Assembly (NCBI GenBank): GCA_037043235.1
Contig: JAWRVZ010000102.1
Coordinates: 821,001 to 885,000, forward strand
DNA: 64,000 bases
Source of the DNA: Rhodeus uyekii
Taxonomy: Eukaryota > Chordata > Actinopteri > Cypriniformes > Acheilognathidae
Direction of reading: 5' to 3'
Shown here: piece after piece, positions 35,281 through 47,649 of the stretch
Position numbering within the stretch: position 1 is the first letter of the stretch
Layout: every line of letters begins with the position of its first letter
Position numbers and translations under genes: made by a program
Notes under the pieces: generated by a model
The model's input: only the letters and a program-made list of their open reading frames with translations
The model's database searches: none
What the model was told of the DNA's origin: nothing

Positions 35281-35507
35281 AAGAAAAAAAGAAGAAAAAA
35301 CTTTAATAAAGCAAGTAAGTCATTGGACTACATTACTTGGGCTACATATAAATAAACAAAATGCTTGTGCCATGCATAAATACAATAAAATTACCTCCGC
35401 ATGGACACAAATTAGAAAATTATTTTAATCAAACCATATTGCTGATGAAAATAATATAAAGGAATTATTGAATAATAAAAGTTCTAGTTATTAACACACG
35501 CATATTT

Positions 35508-35732
35508 GACCCCAAAATTTCATCCTTTACTCCCCATCAAGTTGTTCCAAACCTGTATGATTTTCTTTCTTGTGCTGAAGTTTCTTGGTATTTCTTTCAA
35601 CCATCAAATTTCTGGTTACCAACCATTCTACAAAATATCTCCATTTTCTTTCGACAGAAGAAGTTTTGGAACAACTTGCTGTTGAGTAAATGATGACAGC
35701 ATTTTCATTTTTGGGTGAACTATCCCTTTAAT
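35508..35732. repeat. Angel-like palindromic MITE, near-complete
   Basis: The left arm (caagttgttccaaacctgta) and right arm (ttttggaacaacttgctgtt) plus right end ttttgggtgaactatccctt form a long hairpin of about 225 bp, a pattern typical of the abundant teleost palindromic elements. Confidence 0.8.
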
Positions 35733-35734
35733 GG

Positions 35735-36738
35735 GTATAATTATTACCCTTGGACCCTGATTGACTCTGATCCTTGGACCCTGATTGAGCATGTTTTTCC
35801 ATTTCAAAAATAGCCTCATTTGCAAAACACTGACATATTCCATTTAAACTCAGTGAAAATTGGTTATTCATTTTCTATGGCTATCTGTTCCTCCTGACTC
35901 CAATTTGTAATATTAATGTAACTGAGGGCCTGCAGTTGTTCTGGGCTGTGTTTTCCTCTCTGAGGGATAAGCGTTATGCGGGGGGCCAGCTGTGTTGGGG
36001 GATGCTGATGTCGTCTGAGCTTTGTGTCTGATGTGGGCACTGCTTAATTTTGGCTTTCGTAATATTCTTCTAACCTTCATAGTTATGCACATAGTCTGCA
36101 AGTTCTTCATCAAATGTGGTACCTCTGAACAAAATCTAGAAGCGAGACAAAAACACGAGTTTTGAACGTTGTTAAGAGTGGATCCTTTCAAAGCTTGCGG
36201 GGGTTATAAACATCCAGGTGGAAAAGATTTTAATGATGTAATGTTTCATTCTCACTCTGCAACAGGGTTTGTGTTTGGGGTGTTGCACCAGGTACCGGGT
36301 CAGTGTAATCAATCACTTTATATCTCTACGGTGTGCTATTTTGTTGAATTTAACCATATAGCTGGAACCCCATGTTGTCAATGTTGGAATACATTTGAAT
36401 AAAGTACTGGAGATGCTGCGAACAGCTCTCTGCATGTCCAGAATCTAAAATGTGTTGCTTTCAGCCTAAACCTAAACAAGCTTGAGTTTCTCTGGAGATA
36501 CAACGTGAAGAAGTACTCACTCATCTGCTTTCACTTGTGCTTGTTCTCAAGGACGTTTCTCAGACTAGGTTTCATTTCTGCCTCTCATACAAAATGAAAT
36601 AAACAAGCACATCACAGCAATTTTGTATTGAATTTATACCAGTATTTATTCACATCCATCCATCCATCCATCCAACAGTTGATGCTACTAACCTTGCAAT
36701 CTTGAATAATCCAATAATTATTTTCTCAATAAGACACC
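35735..36738. other. no gene recognised
   Basis: Intronic sequence; a (CATC)n tract lies at about 36653-36675. No domain in the small frames at 35913-36402. Confidence 0.45.
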
Positions 36739-36740
36739 TA

Positions 36741-37148
36741 CCGTATTTTCCGCACCATAAGGCGTACTAGATTATAAGGCGCAGTCTCAATTACGGGTCA
36801 ATTGCTGTACTTCATGGGTGTCAAACTCTGGCCCGCGTGATCTGTAACACTGGAGGTAATTATATTTGGCCCGCGTCATTTTATTACGTACCGCACTCCA
36901 GCTGCCTCGCCGAACACTTCCTTTATTAACCAGGAAGTGGCTTATTTCCCCCCCCCCCCCCCCGTCAACAATCTGCCCGACCTAAAGTGTGATTTGGATT
37001 TTGGCCCCCGGTGCAATTGAGTTTGACACCCCTACTGCACTCAATCCACACATAAGGCGCACTGGATTATAAGGTGTGCGCCTATTTTTTTTTTTTTTTT
37101 TAGAAAATTTAAGTCTTTTAGGTGCGCCTTATAGTGCGGAAAATACGG
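36741..37148. mobile_element. TA-flanked MITE with perfect 15-bp termini, host of a nested element
   Basis: CCGTATTTTCCGCAC at 36741 and its exact complement ending at 37148 are flanked by TA (36739-36740, 37149-37150). The subterminal 'ataaggcgcac' motifs are also inverted. Without the nested insert it would be about 180 bp. The pattern is typical of a widespread vertebrate MITE; I do not name it. Confidence 0.85.
36813..37034. mobile_element. nested hAT-like MITE (~222 bp)
   Basis: The inverted ends are gggtgtcaaactctggcccg and ggtgcaattgagtttgacac+ccct, the hAT-type 'CAGGGGTGTCAAACTC' terminus. Flanking octamers ctgtactt (36805-36812) and ctgcactc (37035-37042) match at 6 of 8 positions, fitting a diverged 8-bp hAT target duplication. 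A poly(C) run lies inside at about 36949-36963. Confidence 0.75.
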
Positions 37149-37149
37149 T

Positions 37150-38780
37150 ATATGTCTGTACGTCTGAAATTTGTTAAGTTATCCGTTCGGATTAGAAAGT
37201 ATGTCCAGTTTGTAGCATTATGAATTAGACGTTATGGGTGGACTATGGCATCTCAGACTGAGACTACAAAAGGACAGACTGGTCTGTACAACTGGTGCGG
37301 CTACACAGTGCCTGGCACCTTAACCCCTGCTTTAGTGGTATACCCACTTACTCATGCATTTAGCCAGGGCCATGGTGTGAGTGTCAGCATAATCCACCTG
37401 CCACACTTGCAATCTAAGCGAGACGGCACTCCTCAACCCTGATCAGGTAATAGGCTGTCTTTCAGAGTGTAAAATTCCCATGGGCGCTACCCTAAAAGCA
37501 CAGTGAGAGAAAGATGGCATATCATATTGTTGGTCACGAACACATAAGGCTCTTTGTCTCTGGAACTTGTGTAGCAGGCCTAATCCATCATTTAAGATGA
37601 GAGGCCCTTATTCTCTCCCATCTCACCATCCTCACTACTGCCAGTAAACTATTTACCTTTTTTAACATGTTCACCTTGAATCGCTGGCACACATCAGGTA
37701 TTTAGAATGCTTGAGGTTTATTTATTTTTTTGCATTTTACTGTAACAGCTATGCAAGGAAGTCCTCAAACCATTTCTAACCTTGACTACTGGGAAATTGT
37801 GGTCAAGTGCTTATATTCTTATATTCTTTTTTAATAATTGAGACCTGCTGAGACAAGCTGGCTGTTGTTGTGTAGCGAAAGGAGAAATTATATACATCAA
37901 AGCTCTTCTCTTGTTTTATTTGAAAAATAGTAAGATGTTCCGCATCCAATTGAGAATATCAAGGCACATATCCAGCTAATCGTCGTGCACATCACCCACA
38001 CATACCCAGAGGAGGACTGCAAATTGCTGGCTGGGTTGCATGTCTTCTGAAGGACAAACAGCAAAATGATCAAGCGTCTTTTTTGTAATTGGCTCATTTT
38101 AGTGGGCAAGGACTCCTAAGTGAAAGTAATGATGTTTTCCCCATATTCAAAGTGAAGTGCTGTGCTGGATGTGAGGTAGGGAGTCATGCCATCTGTTTAT
38201 CAAATTGCCAGTGTAATGCACCGTTTTTAAGACTAATGGGATATGTAATTAAAGTTAAGCGCATAGGCAACACAAATCAAGAAAGCTTATCCTAAAGCAC
38301 ACTCGCGTTTAAATGTACAATTCAATTAGCAGCTGCAGACTAAAGACCATCAGAAAAATTAAGGTCTAATTCTTTAATTGCTTGCCCTCCTAGACTGGGG
38401 ATCTTTTTAGGGAGGGACTGTTTGACAGCAGTTTACGAGGGCGAGGGTTATGTTCCAAGAAGCCGACAGATGAGGAAAAAATGTGCTGCTCTGGTAATGC
38501 ATGATATATTTGTAGGATTTTTATTGTTGATGTGATATTTTCCACATTTAATAGACTGTATCCTTGAAAAAGAAAATATTTATATTTTACAATGTGCTAT
38601 TCAACAAGCTGCTTTACTATGTTTCTGTGTTTACATGGTACATTAAGTTTATAGCTGTATAAAAACCAACAGACAGGCAAAAACAATGCTTCAGTAGGTT
38701 GTTTTCCATTTTGTTTTCTCCACAAACCACATTTGTCCTCAGATGCATTTTATTTGTCTGTCCTTCATGGGTCATACTCT
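37150..38780. other. no gene recognised
   Basis: Intronic sequence; nothing identifiable in the small frames. Confidence 0.45.
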
Positions 38781-38850
38781 TTTAAAGGGATAGTTCACCA
38801 TTCTGTCATCATTTAATCACCTGTGGTTTTATTTCTTCTATGAAAAAAAG
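38781..38850 (+). repeat. Angel-like MITE, left arm only
   Basis: tttaaagggatagttcacca followed by ttctgtcatcatttaatcac is the canonical end of this palindromic family; the complementary arm is absent. Confidence 0.75.
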
Positions 38851-39399
38851 AGTAATGTGTAGTAGAATGTTGAAGCAGCTTTTTTTCATCTAGTTTGACT
38901 TTGACTGTCCAACAGGATTTTTTATTAACTGTTACTGTAGATGTTTCTCTAGCCTACTAGCAAAAATTAATGTAAATTCACAATTGATTTTTTTCTTCTT
39001 CTTCTCATGTCCTCAACTTCATTTCTGGATTGCCAGCCAGGCAGAAAGACAGCGTCTCCCTGAAGCCTGACCTTTTAAGTAGTGAGAAATTGAGGTCAGG
39101 CATGGAGGCAGTCCAATTATGGCCTAACCCTAGTTAGATTTGCTGCAAAAGTCCTACACTGTATTCAAGAATTTCTGTCTGACCAAATTTGATCTGGTTT
39201 TAGAGTGGAGCAAATCAACACAATTCATCTGAAATCAATTATGGCTAACCTGCGAAATGAAAACCGATAACCTTCACTGATTGGCTGCTGAATGCAGAAG
39301 CATATAGGTATTTCAGCTGTAAAGTATGAGCATTTTAGAATGAATGCTATGTGAATTAGTGTTTGTATGGGATACTGTATATATTTTAAGTTTTAAGTT

Positions 39400-39600
39400 T
39401 GAAATGCTAATCAAGATTGCATTTATTTGATGAGAAATACAATAAAAACAGTAATATTCTGAATAATTATTGCATTTTAAATGAATTGTTTTCAATTGTA
39501 ATATATTTTAAACAGTGCATTCTTGTGATGGCAAAGCGGAATTTTCAGCAGTCATTGCGCTAGTCTTCTTCATGATCTTTCAGAAAACCTTCGAATATGT
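39400..39600. repeat. dispersed teleost repeat (63575 family)
   Basis: Landmarks: aacagtaatattctgaataa, ttcttgtgatggcaaagcgg and catgatctttcagaaaacct. Confidence 0.7.
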
Positions 39601-39726
39601 CTCTAGAAAGACTTAATATTAATATTACTATTAATGTTCTAAATGTTAAAAACAATTTCAGGATTTTTTTGATAGTACAATTTTTTAAAATAGAAAAGTT
39701 AAACAGAACAGTATTTTATTTGAATT

Positions 39727-39763
39727 TATATATATATATATATATATACATACATATACATAT

Positions 39764-39841
<78 letters not shown>

Positions 39842-39887
39842 ATATATATATATACATATATACATACACAGACATATTCATATATTG
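39727..39887. repeat. (TA)n and (ATACAT)n microsatellite
   Basis: A compound array of TA dinucleotides and ATACAT hexamers. The open frame reading through it is low complexity. Confidence 0.95.
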
Positions 39888-39899
39888 TGTCTTTTGAGA

Positions 39900-42165
39900 A
39901 TTATGTTGTAGTTTATCTTAAGTACAGTACAAGTGCCAGTACAATTTAAGCCTTAAATGTTAAAAACTGTTTTATTTATGCTGAAACTATTTCAGTGTAA
40001 TTTCCATCACATCAGCATTCAGTATTTTATTTAGGATCAAATTATTTTCTTTAAAGCAGATTCAGGTCAGGCATCCAAACAGAATCCTGCTATTTATTAC
40101 TATGTAAAACAAGGTTGCTGATGCAGATGTGTTTAACGATTCAGGAGAGCGATTCTGAATCATTAATCAAATGGTTCCTCTCTTTTTCGAGTCCCATGGA
40201 GGCACGGGGCAGATGTTTCGGGAGATAATAAGAAGGGTTCAGAATGTGATTGGTTGTGCTCCAGCTGAGCCTCATGGGGCCGCATGCTTATGCACACTGC
40301 CAGAATTTTGATTTGGCACAGCGCTGCAGCCATTGTTGCTATGCTAACTCCACTAGATTTCAAAAGTACATACATCTGCACATCCTCTCTTTCATGGCAT
40401 TCATATTTTTCACGATTCCTTTGGAGATGGTGCGGTTGCATGCCTTGATCGTCTCTGCAGAACTCCAAACAATGTACAGTTGGAATAAATTGAAGTGTGG
40501 TGACAAATAATGGTTTTTCACTTAAAGATTCACTCTTGTCACAGTTGAGAGAAGGCACATGTGGTACTTCAGTGCTGTTGCAGCTTCAATCCAGTATAGC
40601 ACACTAACAAGGAGAATTCTAAAGACTATCCAAGTCGCTCTTTTTTATGTAAAATGATCAAGGACTGAAGCTTTAAAGCTTCAAAAAGGACTCAAAGCAA
40701 CATAAAAGTATAAAGTAGTACATATGACATACTATATCTCAAGTCTTCTATATTCATATGATACAGTAGCATTGTGTGGGGATCATTGCGTCAGTTTGTT
40801 TAACTCCAAAACAGTCATTCACAGACATTCATCAAGGAATCATTTGTTTTGTAAATCAGACTGATTCCTTTTCCTTGAAAGATCTCATGAACGTGGTAAA
40901 TATTTTCAACCAATAACATTGTACATTTTTACTTTTTTTTTTTTTTTTTTCATTTTACACAAAGCTGATGTATTGGCTTTAAAAAACTCTTTAAATATAG
41001 TCTTTGTGCTGTGTTTTTGTGTCCTTTTTTATGCTTAAAAGCTTATGCCCCGATTTATTGTCAATGCAAAAACAGCATGGAGAGCTATAGTTAAAATTGT
41101 CTCTCTTTGTGCTCTACAGAAGAAAGAACATCACACAGGTAAAATAAAAAACATGAGGCTAGGTAATTAGTGACAGAATGTCTTTTTGGTCAACCATCTC
41201 TTAAAATAGACCAAAAATAGTACCTTTGTAGAGACCGAGTGTCTCTCTCTCTCACTCACTCATGCACACAGACATAAACAACCCATTTATTAAGCTCTCA
41301 AATGTGGCTACATACATTTTTCTTATTGGATTTGGGATGGTGGATCAAGGGTTAGCTTTCTGTTACACATGTTATGAAGAACAACTTTACACATCAGGGG
41401 CCTCCCTCAGGAGGGAAACGCTTGGAGCTCGGCCAGCGAGGCATATAGAGATAGGATCATGCGCTAGCCGGCACGCAGCAGTGGGTCTCGTACAGTAGAC
41501 TGGTCTGATTGTGTGCAGAGTTAACACTTCAGCTGTAAAATCCATTCAGCCAGCGCTGCTGAAGTGGAGGTGGTTTGCCGTTTTTTAGATCAGAGACTAA
41601 TACTTGTGTCAGGCTGGTCAATCCACTGCAGTCATTGGTTTGATTTGGATTGTTAGCATTGAAATTTTTCTCTCCAAATGTCAGTGCAGTGCTTTTGTAA
41701 TGTGAATGCCGGGAGCATTTCGGCTTGACCTGCTGTTAGTCTGTAATAAGATTTGGTTCTGTCAGTGAACTCATGAAAACAGTTGAGCCCAACAGAGAGG
41801 AAGTCAGTTTGCACGATGGCTTAGGGCGAAACTTGAAGATTAAGATGAAGACATTCCTGAACATGGACTCAGGCGGACGTTTTCTGGCTTGACATCTCCT
41901 CTTAAGGGTGCCGGGGTTGACAGACTTGCTCTCTCGATACATAGACATTTCGGGTGGCTGAAACCTGCACAACTCTCACAGGGATAAATTAAAATTTGGG
42001 AAAGTTTCACATTTAAATACTAACTTGGTTATTTTTCTCAAGTAGTATTTTAATATGTTCATGACTGCATGTTTATGAGAACTTGTTTTTTATTTATTGA
42101 CTTCGATTCTGGAGGAGTATGTCAGTCTCAGTGTAAGGATATTTAAATTGCCATGTACCTCATTC
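39900..42165. other. no gene recognised
   Basis: The antiparallel open frames near 40163-40558 overlap each other and have no domain. A poly(T) run lies at 40933-40951. Confidence 0.45.
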
Positions 42166-42303
42166 TTACATTTATGCATTTGGCAGGCGCTTCTATCCAA
42201 AGTGACTTAAATTGCATTCAAGGAATACATTGAATCAAGGTCTTCCTTTCCCTGGGATCGAACCCATGACCGTGGCCTTGTAACCACCAATGCTCTAGTG
42301 ATT
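42166..42303 (-). repeat. tRNA-derived SINE (antisense), abutting a LINE
   Basis: In reverse orientation it has actagagcattggtggttac (A-box side), catgggttcgatcccaggga (B-box) and a tail ending ggcaaatgcataaatgta. This is the same family as 62029-62184. Confidence 0.85.
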
Positions 42304-43075
42304 GGAGGTTGGTGATGTTACGCCCTCCAATGCTAACCGTCCCACAGTGGCTTTCAAGGGCTGCGCTCATGATGCACTCTAAGTAGATATTAAAAAGCAT
42401 GGGTGAAAGGAGACAGCCTTGATGCACTCCCACTTTTTTCTGGAACCATTCCCCCACAGAACCTTGGGCAATTACTGCACTGGTAGACTTGGTGTACAGC
42501 TGCCTTTTGGTATTAGTTAACTTTTGACCTGTAATATACTTCTTCATTGTGACCCTCAAAGCCTCCTGCCACGCTCTGTCAACTATTTTTTAAATATATG
42601 AACACATGATAGATGTCTTGTTGGTGTTGTGAGTAGATTGAATATTTGGTCTGTTGTGCTTCTTCCACTCTAACGAGCCTGTTCTTCAGCAATTATTTCT
42701 TCTGCTTATGGTTTCAGCCTGTTCAAGATGATCTTCAGAATTACCGTACTTGCATGGCTGATCTAATTAATTCTGTAATTTTGGCACAGCTGGAGATTGC
42801 CTTTTTTGGGGAGTGTTATAATCAGTGACTGTGCCCATTGTGATGGCCATTCACCTGTCTGCCAGATCTTGTTGCAGATTTTTGTTAGTAGCTCTTCTTC
42901 CCATTCTTCAGTGCTCTTATTGCTTACTATACCTCTTCTTGAAGAATGGGAAAGTCATCATCATTTGAGAAGTTTGGAACTTCAAGCACCTCTGGGTCTC
43001 CTGTGGACTGATGGTTGTAGAGTTCTTTTTCAATACTCAGTCCATCTTTCTGCTATTTCATTCGCTTCTGTAAGG
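42304..43075 (-). pseudogene. non-LTR retrotransposon (LINE) reverse transcriptase fragment
   Basis: On the minus strand, in several frames, I read ERWTEY, ICNKIW, SLIITLPKKGNLQLCQNY, then TEQIFNLLTT, VDRAWQEALRVTMKKYI, LYTKSTSAVIAQGSVGEWFQ, VGVHQGCLLSPMLFNIYLE and TVSIGGRNITNL. The GCLLSPMLFNI block is RT motif B of LINE-type reverse transcriptases, closest in my memory to RTE-like 'endonuclease-reverse transcriptase' proteins. The catalytic FADD box that should follow ITNL is missing: the sequence switches to the SINE at that point. Multiple frameshifts make it inactive. Confidence 0.82.
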
Positions 43076-43099
43076 TATTTACTATTTTTGTCTTGAAGG

Positions 43100-46000
43100 T
43101 TGGATTTTATATAATATAGGCTATACATTTTTAAATTGTAGTATTTTAAAAAGGCATCTGAAATAATAAACTGTGCAATGTAGTATTGTCAAGAATATAC
43201 ATTTTTCGAAATATATCAATACTGAAATAACGCTTCCAATAATAATTTCCCACAAAATAGATGATACCAGCTGTGCTTTCTTGTTCTCTCATCTTTCTGA
43301 CAGTGAGTTGACACACAAACCTGCCTCCTCTCACTCATTTCATTTGCTCTGGATGAATTTTGTTGATGTTACAGGGCTTGAATTTCTGCGTGGGATTGCA
43401 CATATTGTGCATAATTGAACAAAATCCTGCACATTTTTTGCTCATACCCAAAGTATGTGCAGGTACGCCGCCTTGTATTATATTGAGTCCTTTAACTTAA
43501 ACACTGAAATATCCACAAATTAAAGACAAAATTTCAGTCTTTTTAGTGAACATAAACACCTATGTATAACAATATAATGGATCTGTGCACCAGGTCTTGA
43601 CACCAGTCTAATATCCCTGCTGTCAAATTTTGAGATATATTAATATGTCAGTATGGCAGTTTTTTCCACGCGATATCAATGTCAATATTGTGGCCAGTGA
43701 AAATGCTGAGTGGCTAGTAACTTTATGTCAAGATAAAATTTATGTCAAGATTCATTTTCTGTGATGAACTCTGAAAGTATAACTTAGTATGTCAATTTCA
43801 TATACATATATAGACATATAAATCTATAAAAATTTACAGCATGAAACTTACAGAGGCAATAGAGATACATTTTATGAAATTTCATTATAAGGACCTTTAC
43901 ATTCCAGACATTAGCAATGAATATAACCCAGCTGTTAATATGTTTGACATTTTCACAGTTCACATTGTGCAGTTAAATTAGGTCTGTGAAATTCCCCTTC
44001 CCCCAACATCGGAACACTTGCCTGTCAAAGAAGAGCACTGATGTAACACCCACCTGTCTACCAGTATTATACTTGTAGAAAATTTATTTCATAAGCCTGA
44101 TTTATGAAGCCTCTTCATGCTCCACAACTTATCTGAATTCAATACCAGTTGACAGCTGAGTATATATTAATCACCTGCTGATGTGCAGGGTCTCTTTTAT
44201 CCTACAAGCCCCAATAGCTGAACAGATTAACGAAAATGAGGCCAGCGACGTTATTACATTACATTAGCATGCATCTCATGCTCATCCACATCTCGACATA
44301 ACTTTAGTCCTCCTTCATAAAATCTAATCTATGTAGATTTATCCCTCTCAGATAAACTGAAATTTCTGTAACTTTCCAGCAAGTTAAATGATTGCATCAG
44401 ACATGGAAATGACAAAATTTACTAAACGTTTTCATTCTTAATGTTTTCCATAAAAGTTATGACCAGGAACAGTAATACCTTCAAATTTAATTTATTTTTT
44501 GAGTGCATCTTTTGAGGAACAAAGAAAATCTGTCTTATTAACAAGAAACGGTGTGTTTTTTACAGACAATTTCCTTGAATAGAGGCAGACTTCTTTTGCA
44601 AGTGTTATGGCAGTTCTTGCTTCATTATACTGATACTGTCATGCTTTGTAATTTATCATTTACTTTACAGTTCACAAAAACACAGAAGGGAACAAAAATA
44701 ATACTGGACATGCATGTTGTCCCTTGTTAGCACAGGATGATTAATAATGCCCCATTGTGCTTTGTGATTTCTTACATGAGATCCCTGTGGTGGCGGTGTT
44801 GCTCAGAACAAGCAATAAAAAAAAGAAGAGAGAATTGCGTGTATTCTAAACCACTGGACTAATGCCAACACATCAAAATCAAATTAGCAAGGCCTAGTTG
44901 TGCTAGGTGTATAGAGAACCATAGAGCCCTTTCCTGGAAGTGGAAGAGTTCTCTTCTTCCCTCAAGTGTTACTGAAGACTGCAGTAACTTACTTAGACAG
45001 GGGGACTTGCAGCAACTCTCTCTGGTTTATAAGCTGACAGCAGGTTCCCGATAGCCTTAATGTAAGCTGATTGCTAGCAACACTGTATATGATTCATGTA
45101 GTGGAGGTTGAGACCAAAACTGCTTGTTGGACCAGATCTGGCCAAAACCCGCTGAAGGCAATGAAGTATGTGTGCATAAAACAAAGACCCAAAGTAACTG
45201 AGAGTTGTGGAACGGCTTTTCTCAGCCACAGACCTCATGCCTGCAAACTGAATGTCTGGCTGAACGTCTGATGGATAACGGACACAAAATGGGAAACATT
45301 TGAGGAGTTTCGAAGTTGTCACTGGTTGAATTCTACAGGATTTCCAGGAGACGTGTGTGATGCATTCCTTATGTAGTCTGCTTGAAAACAATGCTGTCAT
45401 GTCATAAAACCCCCTCATGGAAGAAGAAAGCTGTTGTGTTTACAACTCTGACAATGAGCACTCATCAGGATCTACTAAACCCTGTATTTTCAAAAGTATG
45501 TGAAGTTCATGGTGGACTATTAAAATATGTCCAAGAGTTTTACATGCCAGTCTATTATTGTAGCTACATTGACTACATTTGTACACCCCAAACATGACAT
45601 TGAACAAAATTGGTTGTATGCGATTGCTTGCTTTACATCTCAGTCAGACGGTCCTTGGCCAATGATAGCTACTATGGAGACCAGACCGTCTGCCATCAGT
45701 CTGAAAGTCTGGTTATGCAAGACTATGGAACAGCGTTTCTCTCACTGCTTTTGATTTGCAGAGATCTAATGGATGTGATCAAAATCCTTCACTGTTGCAG
45801 TAGCTCAACCCAGAATGCCCCATCCTTTCTGTTTACTCGAAAGCTTCACCTTTAGCAGAGAGAAAGATTGGTGAGAGAAGGCAGCCTCAACTTTTGTTTG
45901 AGTGATTTGTTTGTAATGAAAAATTCCTAATTCCCTGTGGGCCATTAGAATATTGTATAGATTTAGTGTCAGTCGGACAATGTGAGCATGGGCGCTAGTG

Positions 46001-46235
46001 TTGCAAACTCTAGTAAGGCTTACTTTAATAATCTGATCCAAAGCTGATGTAGGCCCAGTGATAATCCATATTTAAATGGTGCACTGATAGAACAGCAATA
46101 ATTCATTGGCCTGGATGTACTGGAGGGAATAAGAATATCCCTCTTACCATTGTATGGTTATTTTCTCTACACTCTAAAATGCTTTATCCATTATGTATTT
46201 ATATTTTCATCTGCCCAGGAGGGAGATAGGAGTAA
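43100..46235. other. no gene recognised
   Basis: About 3 kb of intron. The open frames around 45071-45855 overlap on both strands, lack domains and splice-site support. Confidence 0.45.
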
Positions 46236-46237
46236 AT

Positions 46238-46259
46238 CAGTCAGTCAGTCAGTCAGTCA
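46238..46259. repeat. (CAGT)n microsatellite
   Basis: Five to six tandem CAGT units, followed at 46275-46370 by a diverged 'agtacttgagtaacagtaca' repeat fragment found widely in teleosts. Confidence 0.85.
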
Positions 46260-46829
46260 ATGGTGGACAAAGTGCAAAAAATAAGTACTTGAGTAACAGT
46301 ACAGATACCCTAATTAAGTATTACTCTAGTAAAAGTATTAAGTACTCTGTTTCAAAACTACTTGGGTGGTATAATGCACTAGACACACAGATAGGTGTGA
46401 TAGCTTAAATAGGTTATGGCTCAGTCTGACATTATGAATTATTGTTATTAGGTATATTTAATTGCCACATTTTGTCAGATGTCACTTTGGGGCAAAATGT
46501 ATTCATTTAAGAAGAACGCTATACAAACATACTAGTTTTACATCATTTGAAACATATGGCACTGGGGAAGATGTATGGGCATTGATTTGGGTTATTTCAA
46601 CATTATGTTTAGATTTGATCTAAAACCTCCCAATCATGTCCACATTCAAGCATTTCAAAGTTGACAAACAAATTTCAAAAATTTTGCATCGGTAAATTAT
46701 TTTTCATGCCATCAGTCACACACACACATACAAGCTCAGAGGATGTCCCGTTCTTGGCTCATTTTCCCATTCTTGGCTCCTTACAGTTCAATGAGTTGTA
46801 AACTGGAGACTTGCTCTAACTAGATTGTT

Positions 46830-47645
46830 TGAATCAGTGAGTTGTTGAAAGGAAGTAAAAATAAGAAAAGAAAGACTGGAAGTGAGGAAGGGAAAGGAAA
46901 GATGAAAGGGAGAAGTAAAGGAAGGAATGAAAAGCAAAAGTTAAGAAAAGAGCAAAGAAAGAAACAAATAAATGAAATGTTGGGGAAAGCAACGTCGGAA
47001 TGAAGGTGAAGAAGGAATGTGTAGGTCATTAGAAGCAAGTAATAGAGGAAAAAAAGGAAGGAAAAGAAAAACCAAGAATGGACAGATAGAATGAAGGAAA
47101 TGGATGGAAGGAATGAAGGAAGAAAGGATGGGAGAAAAACAAAAGTTAAGCGAGCAAAGAAGGAAACAAATAAAGGAAAGGTTGTGGAAAGCAAAGTTGA
47201 ATGAATGTGGAAGGAGGGAAGGATCCTTCAGAGTAAAGAAGAAAGAAAATGAAAGGAGAGAAAGTATGAATAAAGAAATAAATAAATGGAGGTGGTGGAA
47301 GAAAGGAAGGAAAGAGGGAAGGAAGTAGGAAATTGGATTGAAGGCAAGAATGAAGAAAGAACGAAAATGGAAGGAAGGAAGATTAAGGAAACAATAGAGG
47401 GAGAGAAACCAAGGAGGTGGAAGGAAGAATAGAATGAATGAAGAACGAGGGAAAATGGAAGGAACAAATAGATTGAAGGGAGGAACGAATGAAGGAAATG
47501 GATAGAAGAAAGAAAACAGAAGCAAGGTAGAAAGAGAAACCGAAGAGGTGGAAGGCAGGAAAGTGAAAAGAAGATGACGATTGGAAGGAATGAATAATGA
47601 TAGAAAGGATACAAAGTCAGAAAGAAAAGAAGAGAGTAAGAAACA
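46830..47645. repeat. 800-bp purine-rich (GGAA/GAAA) tract
   Basis: The + strand is almost entirely A and G (ggaagg, gaaagg, aagaaag motifs) for about 800 bp. The complementary strand consequently has long open frames of Phe, Ser, Leu and Pro that are not genes. Confidence 0.9.
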
Positions 47646-47649
47646 AAGA

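Noticed and set aside
46820..47614. Long Phe/Ser/Leu-rich minus-strand ORFs, superficially like membrane proteins
   Set aside because: They are the complement of the purine-rich tract; composition alone explains hydrophobicity and lack of stops.
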